Counted from the stretch's first letter, positions 33,922 to 46,496 are shown. The stretch: DNA of 64,000 nucleotides from Cellulomonas fimi (GCF_012952065.1 NZ_JABCJJ010000006.1:1-64000), one strand, 5' to 3'. Translations and numbers: made by a program. The notes: generated by a model not told the origin, from the sequence alone.

Positions 33922-35052
33922 TCAGTGCGGGACGACGTCTCCGGTGAGGTGGAGCTTGCCCGACCGACCGTTCCAGACCGCGTACTCGAAACGGTCACGC
34001 TCCTCGGCCACACGCACCGCGACCGTGCCGGGCAGCAGGACCGGCTTGGCGAACTCGACGGACCACGTGAACGCGTCGGTGCGGGCCGCCCCGACGGTCG
34101 CGAGCGCGCGCGACGCCGTGTACATCCCGTGCGCGATGGCGCGCGGGAAGCCGAGCGTCCTGGCCGTCGGCGCCGACAGGTGGATCGGGTTGACGTCGCC
34201 CGACACGCCCGCGTAGCGGCGGCCGACGTCCGCCGCGAGGCGCCACTGTCCCGTCGGCAACGGCGGCTCGAACGCCGATCGCCGCGACGTGTCAGACCCG
34301 CCGCGGTCCCCGACGCGCGCCTCGTCTGACACGTGGGAGGTCGGCGCGCGCTCCCGCGACGTGTCAGACCCGCCGCGGTCCCTGGAGCGCGCATCGTCTG
34401 ACACGTCTGACACGTCTGACACGTCTGACACGTCTGACACGTCGGACACGTCGGGTGTCGAGGTGTCGAGACCGGCGATCCGGACACCCCTCGCGAGGTA
34501 GGTCGACACCCCGCGCCACGCGGGGACGGAGTCCGCGCCCGTCCCGCTGACCCGGACCTCCGTGACGAGCTCGACCTGCGTGCCCGACCGGTGCGCGCGC
34601 AGCCCGCGGGCATGGGCTCGCACGTCGAGCGTGTCCCCGAGGGTCACCGGCCGCCGCTGCTCGACCCGGTTCGCGAGATGAACCATCCCGAGCAGCGGCA
34701 GCGGGAAGTCCGCGCGCGTCATGAGCGCGGTCGCTACCGGGAACGCGAGCACGTGCACGAACCCCGCCGGCAGCACGTCGGACGCGCTCTCGCCGAGCAG
34801 GTGCTGGTACTCCGTGAGCCGCTCGGCGTCCGCGCGGACGTCGCGAACCAGGTACGCGACGTCGGGCAGGCCGCCGCCGGCCCCGAAGGCGCCGCGCGCA
34901 CGGCCGCCGATCCCCAGGGCGCCGACACGCGCCCCCACCGCCTTCCGGGCCGACGCCGCGAGCCCGCGCGCGTAGAGCCCGCCGAGCCCCGGCACCCCGG
35001 GCAGCGCGACCTCGACCAGCGGGCGGCCTCCGGAGGGTTCTGCTCGTCCCAC
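33922..35052 (-). CDS. MaoC-like (HtdX-type) acyl hydratase with repeat-derived insert
   Basis: The 376-residue double hot-dog hydratase should hydrate trans-2-enoyl thioesters to (R)-3-hydroxyacyl thioesters. The catalytic hydratase-2 motif is YAGVSGDVNPIHLSAPTA near 282-300, in the C-terminal hot dog; the N-terminal half (60-195) is the non-catalytic one. Residues about 199-257 form an inter-domain insert rich in Asp-Val-Ser and Gly-Gly-Ser-Asp-Thr-Ser repeats. It is encoded by palindromic DNA repeats found elsewhere between genes. The frame is kept. It lies 43 bp downstream of the FabG4-type gene, as in the mycobacterial fabG4-htdX arrangement. Confidence 0.88.
   Translation of the reverse strand: MGRAEPSGGRPLVEVALPGVPGLGGLYARGLAASARKAVGARVGALGIGGRARGAFGAGGGLPDVAYLVRDVRADAERLTEYQHLLGESASDVLPAGFVHVLAFPVATALMTRADFPLPLLGMVHLANRVEQRRPVTLGDTLDVRAHARGLRAHRSGTQVELVTEVRVSGTGADSVPAWRGVSTYLARGVRIAGLDTSTPDVSDVSDVSDVSDVSDVSDDARSRDRGGSDTSRERAPTSHVSDEARVGDRGGSDTSRRSAFEPPLPTGQWRLAADVGRRYAGVSGDVNPIHLSAPTARTLGFPRAIAHGMYTASRALATVGAARTDAFTWSVEFAKPVLLPGTVAVRVAEERDRFEYAVWNGRSGKLHLTGDVVPH
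34285..34455. repeat. GTGTCAGA...TCTGACAC palindromes and 9-bp repeats inside the MaoC-like gene
   Basis: Two palindrome units start at about 34285 and 34357 and share ACGTGTCAGACCCGCCGCGG with the reverse complement of the 54-kb array. The second unit runs into five tandem copies of the 9-bp TCTGACACG and one degenerate copy. The whole block is in frame and yields the Asp-Val-Ser tandem tract in the protein. Confidence 0.88.
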
Positions 35053-35095
35053 GCTCAGATCCCTCCGGGCACGCGCCGGGCCGCCGCCCGAGCGC

Positions 35096-36448
35096 TCACT
35101 GGCCCACCAGGTTCTGCCCGCAGACCCGCAGCGTGCGGCCGACGATGCCGCCCGCGGCAGGCGAGACGAGGAACGCGACCGTCTCCGCGACGTCGACCGG
35201 CTTGCCGCCCTGCTGGAGCGAGCTCGCCCGCCGCGCGACCTCGCGCGGGACGCGCGGGATCCTCGCCGTCATGTCCGTCTCGATGAACCCGGGTGCGACG
35301 GCGTTCGCGGTGCCGCCGAACGCGGTGAGCAGCGGCGCGGTCGCGCGGACCATACCGATGACGCCGGCCTTCGACGCCCCGTAGTTCGTCTGCCCGCGGT
35401 TGCCCGCGATGCCGCTCGTCGAGGCGAGCGAGACGATCCGTGGCTCGTGCGTGAACTCGCCCGACGTGAGCAGTTGCTCGTTGATCCGCAGCTGCGCGGC
35501 GATGTTGACCGCGATGACCGAGTCCCAGCGGTCGCGCTTCATGTTCGCGAGCAGCTTGTCCCGCAGGATCCCGGCGTTGTGTACCACGACGTCGATCCGG
35601 CCGTGCCGCTTCACCGCGTGCTCGACGATGCGCTCGCCCGCGTCCGGCGCGGTGATGTCGAGCTGCAGCGCCGTCCCCCGCACCCGGTTGGCGACCTGCG
35701 CGAGCGACTCGCCCGCCGCGGGCACGTCCACCACGACGACCGTCGCGCCGTCGCGCGCGAGCGTCTCGGCGATCGCGGCGCCGATCCCACGCGCCGCACC
35801 CGTGACCACGGCGACCCGCCCCACCAGCGGCCGCTCCCAGTCCTGCGGCACCGACCCGGCCGGGCTGTCGACGGTCAGCAGCTGCCCGTCCACGAACGCC
35901 GACCGCGTCGACAGGAAGAACCGCAGCGCGCCGAGCACGGACGGTGCGCCCACGCCGACGCCGTCGGACAGCACGATCCCGTTCCCCGTGGAACCACCGC
36001 GCAGCTCCTTGGCGAGCGACCGCAGGATCCCGTCGACGCCCTGCCGGGCCGCGGCCACGGCGGGCGCGTCGTCCGCGACCGCCGGCCGGGAGAGCGTGAC
36101 GACCCGCCCGGCCGGGGCGAGCTGCTCGCGCAGCATCCCGCCGACGCTCAGGACGGGCCCGCCCAGCTCGTCGGGGTGCTGGATCCCGGTGAGCACGACG
36201 ACGACGCCCGCGTACCGCTGCCCCGGCTCGACCGTGCGCCGCACGTCGAGGTCCCACTCGAGCAGCGTGGTCGCGACGGCGTCGGCGTCCTTCTCGCTGT
36301 GCTCCGAGCCGACGACGAGCACCGGCCCGGCGACCAGCGGCTGCCCGGGCTTCCAGCGCACCAGCGGCACCGGCCGGGGCAGGCCGAGCTTCTTGGCCAG
36401 CTTCTTCGTGAGCCCCGTGTTGACGAGGTTCAGGTAGGTGTCGGTCAC
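35096..36448 (-). CDS. fabG4: FabG4-type high-molecular-weight 3-oxoacyl reductase
   Basis: The 450-residue protein has an N-terminal flavodoxin-like degenerate domain (1-205) and a C-terminal ketoreductase with TGAARGIG near 218, HNAG near 291, catalytic Ser in SLASTSG and YGASKAG near 356. This two-domain form is known from mycobacterial FabG4, which uses NADH and acts on 3-oxoacyl-CoA. It starts GTG at 36448, overlapping the thiolase stop by 4 nt. It is the middle gene of thiolase-fabG4-maoC. Confidence 0.93.
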   Translation of the reverse strand: MTDTYLNLVNTGLTKKLAKKLGLPRPVPLVRWKPGQPLVAGPVLVVGSEHSEKDADAVATTLLEWDLDVRRTVEPGQRYAGVVVVLTGIQHPDELGGPVLSVGGMLREQLAPAGRVVTLSRPAVADDAPAVAAARQGVDGILRSLAKELRGGSTGNGIVLSDGVGVGAPSVLGALRFFLSTRSAFVDGQLLTVDSPAGSVPQDWERPLVGRVAVVTGAARGIGAAIAETLARDGATVVVVDVPAAGESLAQVANRVRGTALQLDITAPDAGERIVEHAVKRHGRIDVVVHNAGILRDKLLANMKRDRWDSVIAVNIAAQLRINEQLLTSGEFTHEPRIVSLASTSGIAGNRGQTNYGASKAGVIGMVRATAPLLTAFGGTANAVAPGFIETDMTARIPRVPREVARRASSLQQGGKPVDVAETVAFLVSPAAGGIVGRTLRVCGQNLVGQ

Positions 36449-37854
36449 GCTGCCTCCAGGATCGCGGTGACGGCCAGGCCGCCGGCGGCACAGATCGAGA
36501 TCAGGGCGCGGACGGGCCGGTCGCCCTCGGACGGGTCCAGCGCGGCCTTCTTCTCCGCGAGGATCTTCGCGGCCGTCGCGACGATGCGCCCGCCGGTCGC
36601 GGCGAAGGGGTGGCCGGCCGCGAGCGACGAGCCGTGCACGTTGAGCCGGTCGCGGTCGACCTTGCCGAACGCGCCCTCGAGCCCGAGCCGCGCGCGGCAG
36701 AACTCCTCGTCCTCCCACGCCGCGAGCGTGCTGAGCACGGTCGCGGCGAACGCCTCGTGGATCTCGACGATGTCGAAGTCGTCGAGCGTCAGCCCGTTGC
36801 GGGCGAGGAGCCGCGGGACGGCGAACGCGCCACCCATGAGCAGCCCGTCCTTCCCGTGCACGAAGTCGACGGCGGCCGCCTCGGCGTCGACGAACGTCGC
36901 GAGGACGGGCAGGTCGTGCGCCGCGGCCCACTCGTCGGAGGCGACCAGCACGGTCGAGGCGCCGTCGGTCAGCGGCGTCGAGTTGCCGGCGGTCATCGTC
37001 GCCGGGGTGCTCAGGCCGAGGCCGAACGTCGGCCTGAGCTTGGCGAGCTTCTCGAGCGACGTGTCCGCGCGCAGGTTCTGGTCCTTCGGCAGGCCGCGGA
37101 ACGGCGTCACGAGGTCGTCGAAGAACCCGGCGTCGTACGCGGCGGCCAGCCGCTGGTGGCTCGCGAGCGCGAGCTCGTCCTGCGCCTCGCGCGTGATGTT
37201 CCACTGCGCCGTCGTGAGCGCCTGGTGCTCGCCCATCGACAGCCCGGTGCGAGGCTCGTTGGTGCGAGGCGCGGCGGGGGCGAGGTCCTTCGGGCGGAGC
37301 TTCGCGACGGCGGCGAGCTTCGCCCCCGTGGTCCTCGCGCGCGACAGGTCGAGCAGCGCGCGCCGCAGCCGGTCGCTCACCGCGATCGGCGCGTCCGACG
37401 TCGAGTCGACGCCCCCCGCGATCCCCGACTCGATCTGCCCGAGCCGGATCTTGTTGGTGAGCTGGACGACCGCCTCGATCCCGGTCGCGCACGCCTGCTG
37501 CAGGTCGTACGCGGGCGTCTCGGGCGAGAGCGCCGAGCCCAGCACGGACTCTCGCGCGAGGTTGAAGTCGCGCGAGTGCTTGAGCACCGCGCCCGCGGCC
37601 ACCTCGCCGATGCGCTCGCCCTGGAGGCCGAACCGCGCGACCAGGCCGTCGATCGCCGCGGTCAGCATGTCCTGGTTGCTCGCGCGTACGTAGGCACCCC
37701 CCGCGCGGGCGAACGGGATGCGGTTGCCGCCGACGACGACGGCGCGACGCGGCGCGAGCGGGCCCGGCACCCCGGCGGTCGTGCCGGGGGTCGCAGCAGT
37801 GGCCGGGCGCGGCGCGCCCGAGGGGGTGGTGGAGTTCGTGCGGGGTGCTGCCAT
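36445..37854 (-). CDS. acetyl-CoA C-acyltransferase (thiolase, FadI/FadA2-like)
   Basis: The 469-residue thiolase has the acyl-accepting Cys in LQQACATGIEA near 120, a central loop domain, the catalytic His in HGSSLAAGHPFAATGGR near 420 and the second Cys in ISICAAGG near 458. It cleaves 3-ketoacyl-CoA to acetyl-CoA plus a shortened acyl-CoA, or runs in reverse. The ATG at 37854 follows GAGAGGACC. An earlier in-frame ATG overlaps the divergent regulator's promoter. The first 40 residues are a low-complexity Ala/Pro/Thr head. It is the first gene of the operon with fabG4 and maoC. Confidence 0.93.
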   Translation of the reverse strand: MAAPRTNSTTPSGAPRPATAATPGTTAGVPGPLAPRRAVVVGGNRIPFARAGGAYVRASNQDMLTAAIDGLVARFGLQGERIGEVAAGAVLKHSRDFNLARESVLGSALSPETPAYDLQQACATGIEAVVQLTNKIRLGQIESGIAGGVDSTSDAPIAVSDRLRRALLDLSRARTTGAKLAAVAKLRPKDLAPAAPRTNEPRTGLSMGEHQALTTAQWNITREAQDELALASHQRLAAAYDAGFFDDLVTPFRGLPKDQNLRADTSLEKLAKLRPTFGLGLSTPATMTAGNSTPLTDGASTVLVASDEWAAAHDLPVLATFVDAEAAAVDFVHGKDGLLMGGAFAVPRLLARNGLTLDDFDIVEIHEAFAATVLSTLAAWEDEEFCRARLGLEGAFGKVDRDRLNVHGSSLAAGHPFAATGGRIVATAAKILAEKKAALDPSEGDRPVRALISICAAGGLAVTAILEAA

Positions 37855-37963
37855 GGCAGGTCCTCTCGCGTCGTCGTCGAGTGTTCGTGAGGTGCGGGCG
37901 TGGACGGTGCCGCCGAACGTGTCGGGCGCCCTCGCGACAGTTTCCAGCACCTACAGTACCTGA

Positions 37964-37969
37964 TACCAT
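37964..37969 (+). promoter_or_regulatory. -10 hexamer TACCAT, probable leaderless start of the TetR gene
   Basis: TACCAT is followed by 7 nt and GTG. It lies in the 122-bp divergent gap. The surrounding AGCACCTACAGTACCTGATA stretch is AT-richer than its surroundings and is the likely TetR operator region for both operons; no clean palindrome is visible. Confidence 0.5.
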
Positions 37970-37976
37970 CCGTCTC

Positions 37977-38798
37977 GTGAGCCGCATCACACCCGGGCCC
38001 TCGACGACGACGGCCTCCTCCTTCTCCCCGACCGACGCCACCCGCGACGGTCGCTCCACGCGCTGGGCCGACCACCGCGAGGCCCGCCGCGCCGAGCTCG
38101 TCCGGGTGGCGCGCAAGGTCGTGCACCACGGCGGGCCCGACGTCTCGATGGAGGAGATCGCCGCCGCCGCCGGCACGTCCAAGTCCATCGTCTACCGGTA
38201 CTTCCACGACAAGGGCGGGCTGCAGCTCGCCGTCGCGAAGGACGTCGTCGTGGAGATCCAGGAGGCGCTCGAGGGCGCGCTCAACTCCCACGCGACGCCG
38301 CGCGAGGCGCTGCGCGCGATGGTCGGCGTGTACCTCGAGATGATCGAGTCGTCGCCCAACGTGTACTTCTTCGTGACACGCGAGGGGTCGCTCGAGCCGT
38401 CGTCGCCCCTGGGCCACTTCCTCGAGGCCGTCACCGACCTCGTCGCCGCTCCGTTCGCGCGCGCGCTGACCGAGGCCGGCTCCCCGGCCGACCCGGCGAA
38501 CCGCGTGATGGCCGACACCTGGGGGGCAGGCGCGGTCGGGTTCGTGCGCGGCGCCGGTGAGCGCTGGCTCCGCAACCGGGACGAGCCCGGAGCGCTCGAC
38601 CGCGAGGCGCTCACGGCGCAGGTCGCGGCCTGGCTGTGGGCCGGGCCGGTCGGCATCCTCGCGCGCGGCCGCACCCCCACCGGGGCCGACGGCGCCCCCG
38701 CGACCACCACGGCGGACCACCCGGCGCCCCCCGCCGCGGCCGAGAACGGCACGACCGCGTCGACGACTCACGCACCCGCACCCGGACAGGAGTCCTGA
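37977..38798 (+). CDS. TetR-family regulator of the acyl-CoA module
   Basis: The 273-residue regulator has a TetR HTH near 45-75 (MEEIAAAAGTSKSIVYRYFHDKGG), a ligand domain to about 215, and a disordered Ala/Thr/Pro tail. Leader and tail are both unusually long for the family (about 190-210 residues). GTG 37977 lies 7 nt after a TACCAT box. It overlaps the acyl-CoA oxidase start by ATGA and faces the thiolase operon, so it probably represses both and responds to an acyl-CoA. Confidence 0.9.
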   Translation: MSRITPGPSTTTASSFSPTDATRDGRSTRWADHREARRAELVRVARKVVHHGGPDVSMEEIAAAAGTSKSIVYRYFHDKGGLQLAVAKDVVVEIQEALEGALNSHATPREALRAMVGVYLEMIESSPNVYFFVTREGSLEPSSPLGHFLEAVTDLVAAPFARALTEAGSPADPANRVMADTWGAGAVGFVRGAGERWLRNRDEPGALDREALTAQVAAWLWAGPVGILARGRTPTGADGAPATTTADHPAPPAAAENGTTASTTHAPAPGQES

Positions 38799-41005
38799 TG
38801 AGCACCACGACCGACCGCTCCGACCTCGCCACCGAGAGCCCGACCATCGACGTACCCGCGCTCGAGAACCTCCTGCTCGGCCGCTGGGCGGAGATGCGCC
38901 GTGCCGCCCGCGCCTGGGGCGCCGACCCGCGCCTGACCCGGATCGAGGGTCAGACCATGGCGGAGCACCGTGCGCGCGTGCTCGAGCAGCTCCAGCTGCT
39001 GGCGGCCGAGGCCGACGTCCTCCGGGCCTTCCCGGCAGCGCTGGGCGGCAAGGACGACCACGCGGGCAGCCTGGCGCGGTTCGAGGAGTTCGTCGTGTCG
39101 GACCCGTCGCTGCAGATCAAGGCGGGGGTGCAGTGGGGGCTGTTCGCCTCCGCGATCCTGCACCTCGGCACCGAGGAGCACCACCGTCGCTTCCTGCCGG
39201 GCGCCATGTCGGTCGAGGTGCCCGGCGCGTTCGCGATGACGGAGATCGGGCACGGCTCGGACGTCGCGAGCATCGCGACGACCGCGACGTACGACCCGGA
39301 CGCCCAGGAGTTCGTCCTCCACACGCCGTTCCGCGCCGGGTGGAAGGACTACCTCGGCAACGCGGGCGAGCACGGCGTCGCCGCGGTGGTGTTCGCCCAG
39401 CTGGTGACCACGGGTGTGAACCACGGCGTGCACGCGTTCTACGTGCCGATCCGGGATGCCGCGACGATGGAGTTCCTGCCCGGGGTCGGCGGCGAGGACG
39501 ACGGTCTCAAGGGCGGCCTCAACGGCATCGACAACGGTCGCCTGCACTTCGACCACGTCCGCGTCCCGCGCACCAACCTGCTCAACCGGTACGGCGACGT
39601 CGCCGCGGACGGCACGTACTCGTCGCCGATCGCGAGCCCCGGCCGCCGGTTCTTCACCATGCTCGGCACGCTCGTCCAGGGCCGGGTCTCGCTCGACGGC
39701 GCCGCCGTCAACGCGAGCAAGCTCGCCCTCATCATCGCGATCACGTACGGCAACGAGCGGCGCCAGTTCACGGCCGGCTCGGACACCGACGAGGTCGTGC
39801 TGCTCGACTACGCCGAGCACCAGCGCCGTCTGCTCCCGCTGCTGGCCGAGACCTACGCGTCGACGTTCGCGCACGAGGAGCTGCTCGAGGCGTTCGACCG
39901 GGTGTTCTCGGGCGAGGAGGACACCGACGAGACGCGCGAGAACCTCGAGACCATGGCCGCGGCCCTCAAGCCGACGTCGACGTGGCACGCGCTCCGCACC
40001 CTCCAGACGGCGCGTGAGGCATGCGGCGGTGCGGGCTTCATGGCGGAGAACCGGCTCACCGGCCTGCGCGCCGACATGGACGTCTACGTGACGTTCGAGG
40101 GCGACAACACCGTCCTGCTCCAGCTCGTCGCCAAGCGCCTGCTCGCCGACTACGCGCGCGAGTTCAAGGACATCGACGCGGGCGGCGTCGCACGCTTCGT
40201 CGCCAACCGGGCGGCCGACGCCGCCCTGCACAGGACGCCGCTGCTGCGCGCGGTGCAGACGCTGGCCGACGGCGGCAACGTGCGCCGGTCGGCGGGTCAG
40301 CTGCGCGACGCCGAGACGCAGCGCGAGCTGCTCACGGACCGGGTCGACACGATGGTCGCGGAGATCGCCAACGCGCTGCGACCCGCCTCGAAGGCGTCGC
40401 GCGAGGACGCGGCCGCGCTGTTCAACGCCCACCAGCACGAGCTCATCGAGGCGGCGCGCGCGCACGCCGACCTGCTCCAGTGGAAGGCGTTCACGGCGGG
40501 CCTGGCGAAGGTCGACGACGCGGGCACCCGGCAGGTGCTCACCTGGCTCCGCGACCTGTTCGGCCTCAGCGTCATCGAGCGCAACCTCGCGTGGTACCTC
40601 ATCAACGGGCGGATGTCGGCCGGACGGGCGCGCACGGTCACGTCGTACATCGACCGGCTGCTCGCCCGCCTGCGCCCCCACGCGCAGGACCTCGTGGACG
40701 CGTTCGGGTACGGCCCGCAGCACGTGCGGGCGACCATCGCGACGGGCATCGAGCGCGAGCGGCAGGACGAGGCGCGGGCCTACTACCGGGCGCAGCGTGC
40801 GTCGGGTGACGCGCCGATCGCCGAGAAGCTGCTGCCCCGGTCGACCGACACGGCGATCGCCGAGCCGTCCCTCGGGAAGGTGCCGGTCGGCACGGCGACG
40901 CTCAAGTCGGAGGCCACGGAGCAGACCGAGCAGACCGAGCAGACCGAGTCCGAGGCCGCGACCGAGACCAGGGCCGCGACAGAGACCGAGGCCGTGACCG
41001 CCTGA
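38798..41005 (+). CDS. acyl-CoA oxidase-type flavoprotein
   Basis: The 735-residue protein has the acyl-CoA oxidase plan rather than that of the shorter acyl-CoA dehydrogenases. The FAD/substrate region is FAMTEIGHGSDVASI near 145, followed by GLNGIDNGRLHFDHVRVPRTNLLNRYG near 240-266. The ACOX signature CGGAGFM...TFEGDNTVLLQLVAKRLL lies near 409-450, and a C-terminal helical domain follows. It would oxidise acyl-CoA to 2-enoyl-CoA with FAD, donating electrons to O2 (giving H2O2) if a true oxidase. The last 35 residues are Glu/Thr repeats. It starts in an ATGA overlap with tetR. A dehydrogenase role cannot be excluded. Confidence 0.9.
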   Translation: MSTTTDRSDLATESPTIDVPALENLLLGRWAEMRRAARAWGADPRLTRIEGQTMAEHRARVLEQLQLLAAEADVLRAFPAALGGKDDHAGSLARFEEFVVSDPSLQIKAGVQWGLFASAILHLGTEEHHRRFLPGAMSVEVPGAFAMTEIGHGSDVASIATTATYDPDAQEFVLHTPFRAGWKDYLGNAGEHGVAAVVFAQLVTTGVNHGVHAFYVPIRDAATMEFLPGVGGEDDGLKGGLNGIDNGRLHFDHVRVPRTNLLNRYGDVAADGTYSSPIASPGRRFFTMLGTLVQGRVSLDGAAVNASKLALIIAITYGNERRQFTAGSDTDEVVLLDYAEHQRRLLPLLAETYASTFAHEELLEAFDRVFSGEEDTDETRENLETMAAALKPTSTWHALRTLQTAREACGGAGFMAENRLTGLRADMDVYVTFEGDNTVLLQLVAKRLLADYAREFKDIDAGGVARFVANRAADAALHRTPLLRAVQTLADGGNVRRSAGQLRDAETQRELLTDRVDTMVAEIANALRPASKASREDAAALFNAHQHELIEAARAHADLLQWKAFTAGLAKVDDAGTRQVLTWLRDLFGLSVIERNLAWYLINGRMSAGRARTVTSYIDRLLARLRPHAQDLVDAFGYGPQHVRATIATGIERERQDEARAYYRAQRASGDAPIAEKLLPRSTDTAIAEPSLGKVPVGTATLKSEATEQTEQTEQTESEAATETRAATETEAVTA

Positions 41006-41056
41006 CGCGCCGCCGCCGCCGCACGGCCGCCGGGCGGGCCCTCCGCCGGGCGTCCG

Positions 41057-41126
41057 CGAGTTCGCTGGTCCGGTGCCGAGTTCGCTGATCCTGACCAGCG
41101 AACTGACGCCGGGACCAGCGAACTCG
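41057..41126. terminator. nested palindrome between the oxidase and the lipoprotein gene
   Basis: CGAGTTCGCTGGTCC at 41057-41071 pairs exactly with 41112-41126, and within it AGTTCGCTG pairs with CAGCGAACT. The same AGTTCGCTG word is therefore used in both nested stems. It lies between convergent genes and could be a bidirectional terminator or another short palindromic repeat family. Confidence 0.7.
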
Positions 41127-41173
41127 GCCGGCCGGCTTGCCTGGGCGTGGCTTGTCGCCGGTGCCCTGCCGGG

Positions 41174-41989
41174 TCAGGTCGGGTTGCAGCGGGCGGCCAG
41201 CATCTCGAGGCTGTCGACCTCCGGGCGCCAGGGCTCGAGGTTCCACGTCTCCTTGTCGCGCGCGCCGAGCGCGTGGCAGAGGAACTGGGCACGCATCCCG
41301 GCCGTGTCGGCCTCGGGCTCGGCCGCGACGACCGCCGCCCACGTCGCCTCCTGGACGGCGGGCCCGGCTGCGCGCGCCCAGTCGGTGGGGTCGACGGCGA
41401 GGGACCGTCCGCCCTCGCGCTCACCCCACGAGAGCGACTCGACGAGCGTGGTGCCGAACCAGATCGTGACCCGCTCGGTCGCGGGACCGGGGCCGGGGAC
41501 GAGCCGCAGGAGGTCGGGTGCCGGCGACTCGAACGCCGCACCGCCCGATCCCGTGCCCCCGACGCCGGGTCGCGCGAGGCCTCCGGCGAGCTCCCCGGCG
41601 GCGTCGAGCACGGCCACGGAACCGTCGGCCGACGTCTCGAACCGGTATCCCGCCGGGGCGGCGACCAGCGCGAACGGACCCTCGGCGTCGGGCACGGCCA
41701 GCGACACCACGAGCGAACCGTCGAGCCCGGCCTCGACCTCGGCGGTGCCGAGGGCCGCGAGAGCGAGCGTGACCGGACCCGAGGTCAGGGACGCGCCGGC
41801 GGCGCGGACGTCGTCGGCGGACGACGTCGCGTGCAGTACGGCGGGCGCTGGGGACGTGGCGGGGTCGGAGGGGCCGGGCGCGACCTCGCCGGTGCTCGCG
41901 TCGGTCGGTGCGTCCGGGGTCGACGGCGCGCACGCGGCCAGGCCGACCAGCGCGACGAGCGCGAGCCCGACGCCTGCCGGGCGCCTCAC
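41174..41989 (-). CDS. putative lipoprotein, unknown function
   Basis: The 271-residue protein has a lipoprotein signal peptide: VRRPAGVG, a hydrophobic core, and lipobox GLAAC with Cys at about 20. An Asp/Thr/Ser/Pro-rich linker follows, then a folded domain of about 210 residues with FGTTLVESLSWGEREGG and a C-terminal Cys pair (FLCHALG...ARCNP). It should be anchored to the outer face of the cytoplasmic membrane. A DUF2599-like tail (Ser-Leu-x-Trp, then an Asp-x-Gln-Cys-type pattern) is possible but not certain. GTG 41989 overlaps the LysE stop by 4 nt. Confidence 0.82.
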   Translation of the reverse strand: MRRPAGVGLALVALVGLAACAPSTPDAPTDASTGEVAPGPSDPATSPAPAVLHATSSADDVRAAGASLTSGPVTLALAALGTAEVEAGLDGSLVVSLAVPDAEGPFALVAAPAGYRFETSADGSVAVLDAAGELAGGLARPGVGGTGSGGAAFESPAPDLLRLVPGPGPATERVTIWFGTTLVESLSWGEREGGRSLAVDPTDWARAAGPAVQEATWAAVVAAEPEADTAGMRAQFLCHALGARDKETWNLEPWRPEVDSLEMLAARCNPT

Positions 41990-42675
41990 GCGACCCGGCG
42001 TGCGGTCAGCGTCACGAGCCCGAGGGCCGCGTAGACGCCCGCCGAGACGCGGTCGAGCAGCGCGAGCCGGACGCGCGGAAGTAGCCGCCGCAGCCCCTCG
42101 CCGCCGACGGCCCACAGCGAGTCGACGGCCCAGGCCAGCCCGATGAACACCAGGCCCAGGGTGAGGAGCTGCAGCCACGGCGGCCCGGCGTCGGGCCGGA
42201 CGAACTGCGGCAGGAACGCGAGGTAGAACAGCGCGGTCTTGGGGTTCAGGGCCCCGACCAGGAGTCCGGCTCGGAGCTCGCCGCCGCCCGGGGCAGCCGC
42301 CTGCTCAGCGCCCGCGAGCTCAGAACCCGCAGCCGAGCCGTCACCCGCACCGACCGGCCCGGCTCCCCACTGGTCCACGGTCCCGGGCGTGCGCGCGCGC
42401 CACGTGCGGACCGCGAGCCACAGCAGCCAGGCGGCGCCCACGACCTTGACCACGGTGAAGGCGGTCGCGCTCGCGGCGATCACGGCGGAGACCCCGACGA
42501 CGGCGCCCGTCACGTGCACGAGGTAGCCGAGCTCGATCCCGGCGGTCGCACGGAGCCCGGCCGACCGCCCGCGCCGGAGCGTCGTCGCGAGGATGAACCC
42601 GACCGACGGTCCCGGCACGACGATGAGCGCGAGCGCGGCCAGCGCGAACAGCGCGAGCGTGTGCAGGTCCATCAT
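41986..42675 (-). CDS. LysE/RhtB-family exporter
   Basis: The 229-residue membrane protein has the LysE start: a first helix ending IVVPGPSVGFILATTLRRGRSAGL, later GALNPKTALFYLAFLPQFV, and a C-terminal helix set. The family exports amino acids such as lysine, threonine or homoserine. The central loop (about 88-125) is an Ala/Gly/Glu-rich insertion. Two adjacent ATG codons (42675 and 42672) are possible starts. It is coupled to the lipoprotein gene and divergent from purL. Confidence 0.92.
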   Translation of the reverse strand: MMDLHTLALFALAALALIVVPGPSVGFILATTLRRGRSAGLRATAGIELGYLVHVTGAVVGVSAVIAASATAFTVVKVVGAAWLLWLAVRTWRARTPGTVDQWGAGPVGAGDGSAAGSELAGAEQAAAPGGGELRAGLLVGALNPKTALFYLAFLPQFVRPDAGPPWLQLLTLGLVFIGLAWAVDSLWAVGGEGLRRLLPRVRLALLDRVSAGVYAALGLVTLTARRVA

Positions 42676-42747
42676 CCGAGCAGTGTCCCTCGCGCGGGCG
42701 GGTGTCCGGTACCCGGTACCGCGTCCGTCCACCCGGCGACGCGCCGG

Positions 42748-42753
42748 TAGCCT
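42748..42753 (+). promoter_or_regulatory. possible -10 hexamer TAGCCT upstream of purL
   Basis: TAGCCT lies 36 nt before the purL ATG. A GGCAGGGG ribosome-site-like stretch precedes the start codon, so this would be a leadered transcript. Confidence 0.45.
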
Positions 42754-42789
42754 GGAAGCTCTCCCGCACTTCCTCTCGGCAGGGGCTCG

Positions 42790-46496
<3,707 letters not shown>

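Noticed and set aside
35447-37693. 748-codon plus-strand ORF opposite fabG4 and thiolase
   Set aside because: It has low-complexity Arg/Ser/Pro content and spans two well-defined minus-strand genes.
35096-38188. 1030-codon minus-strand ORF as a single fused protein
   Set aside because: Only the last 450 residues match a protein family; the upstream part overlaps the thiolase gene in the wrong frame. The GTG at 36448 is the sensible start.
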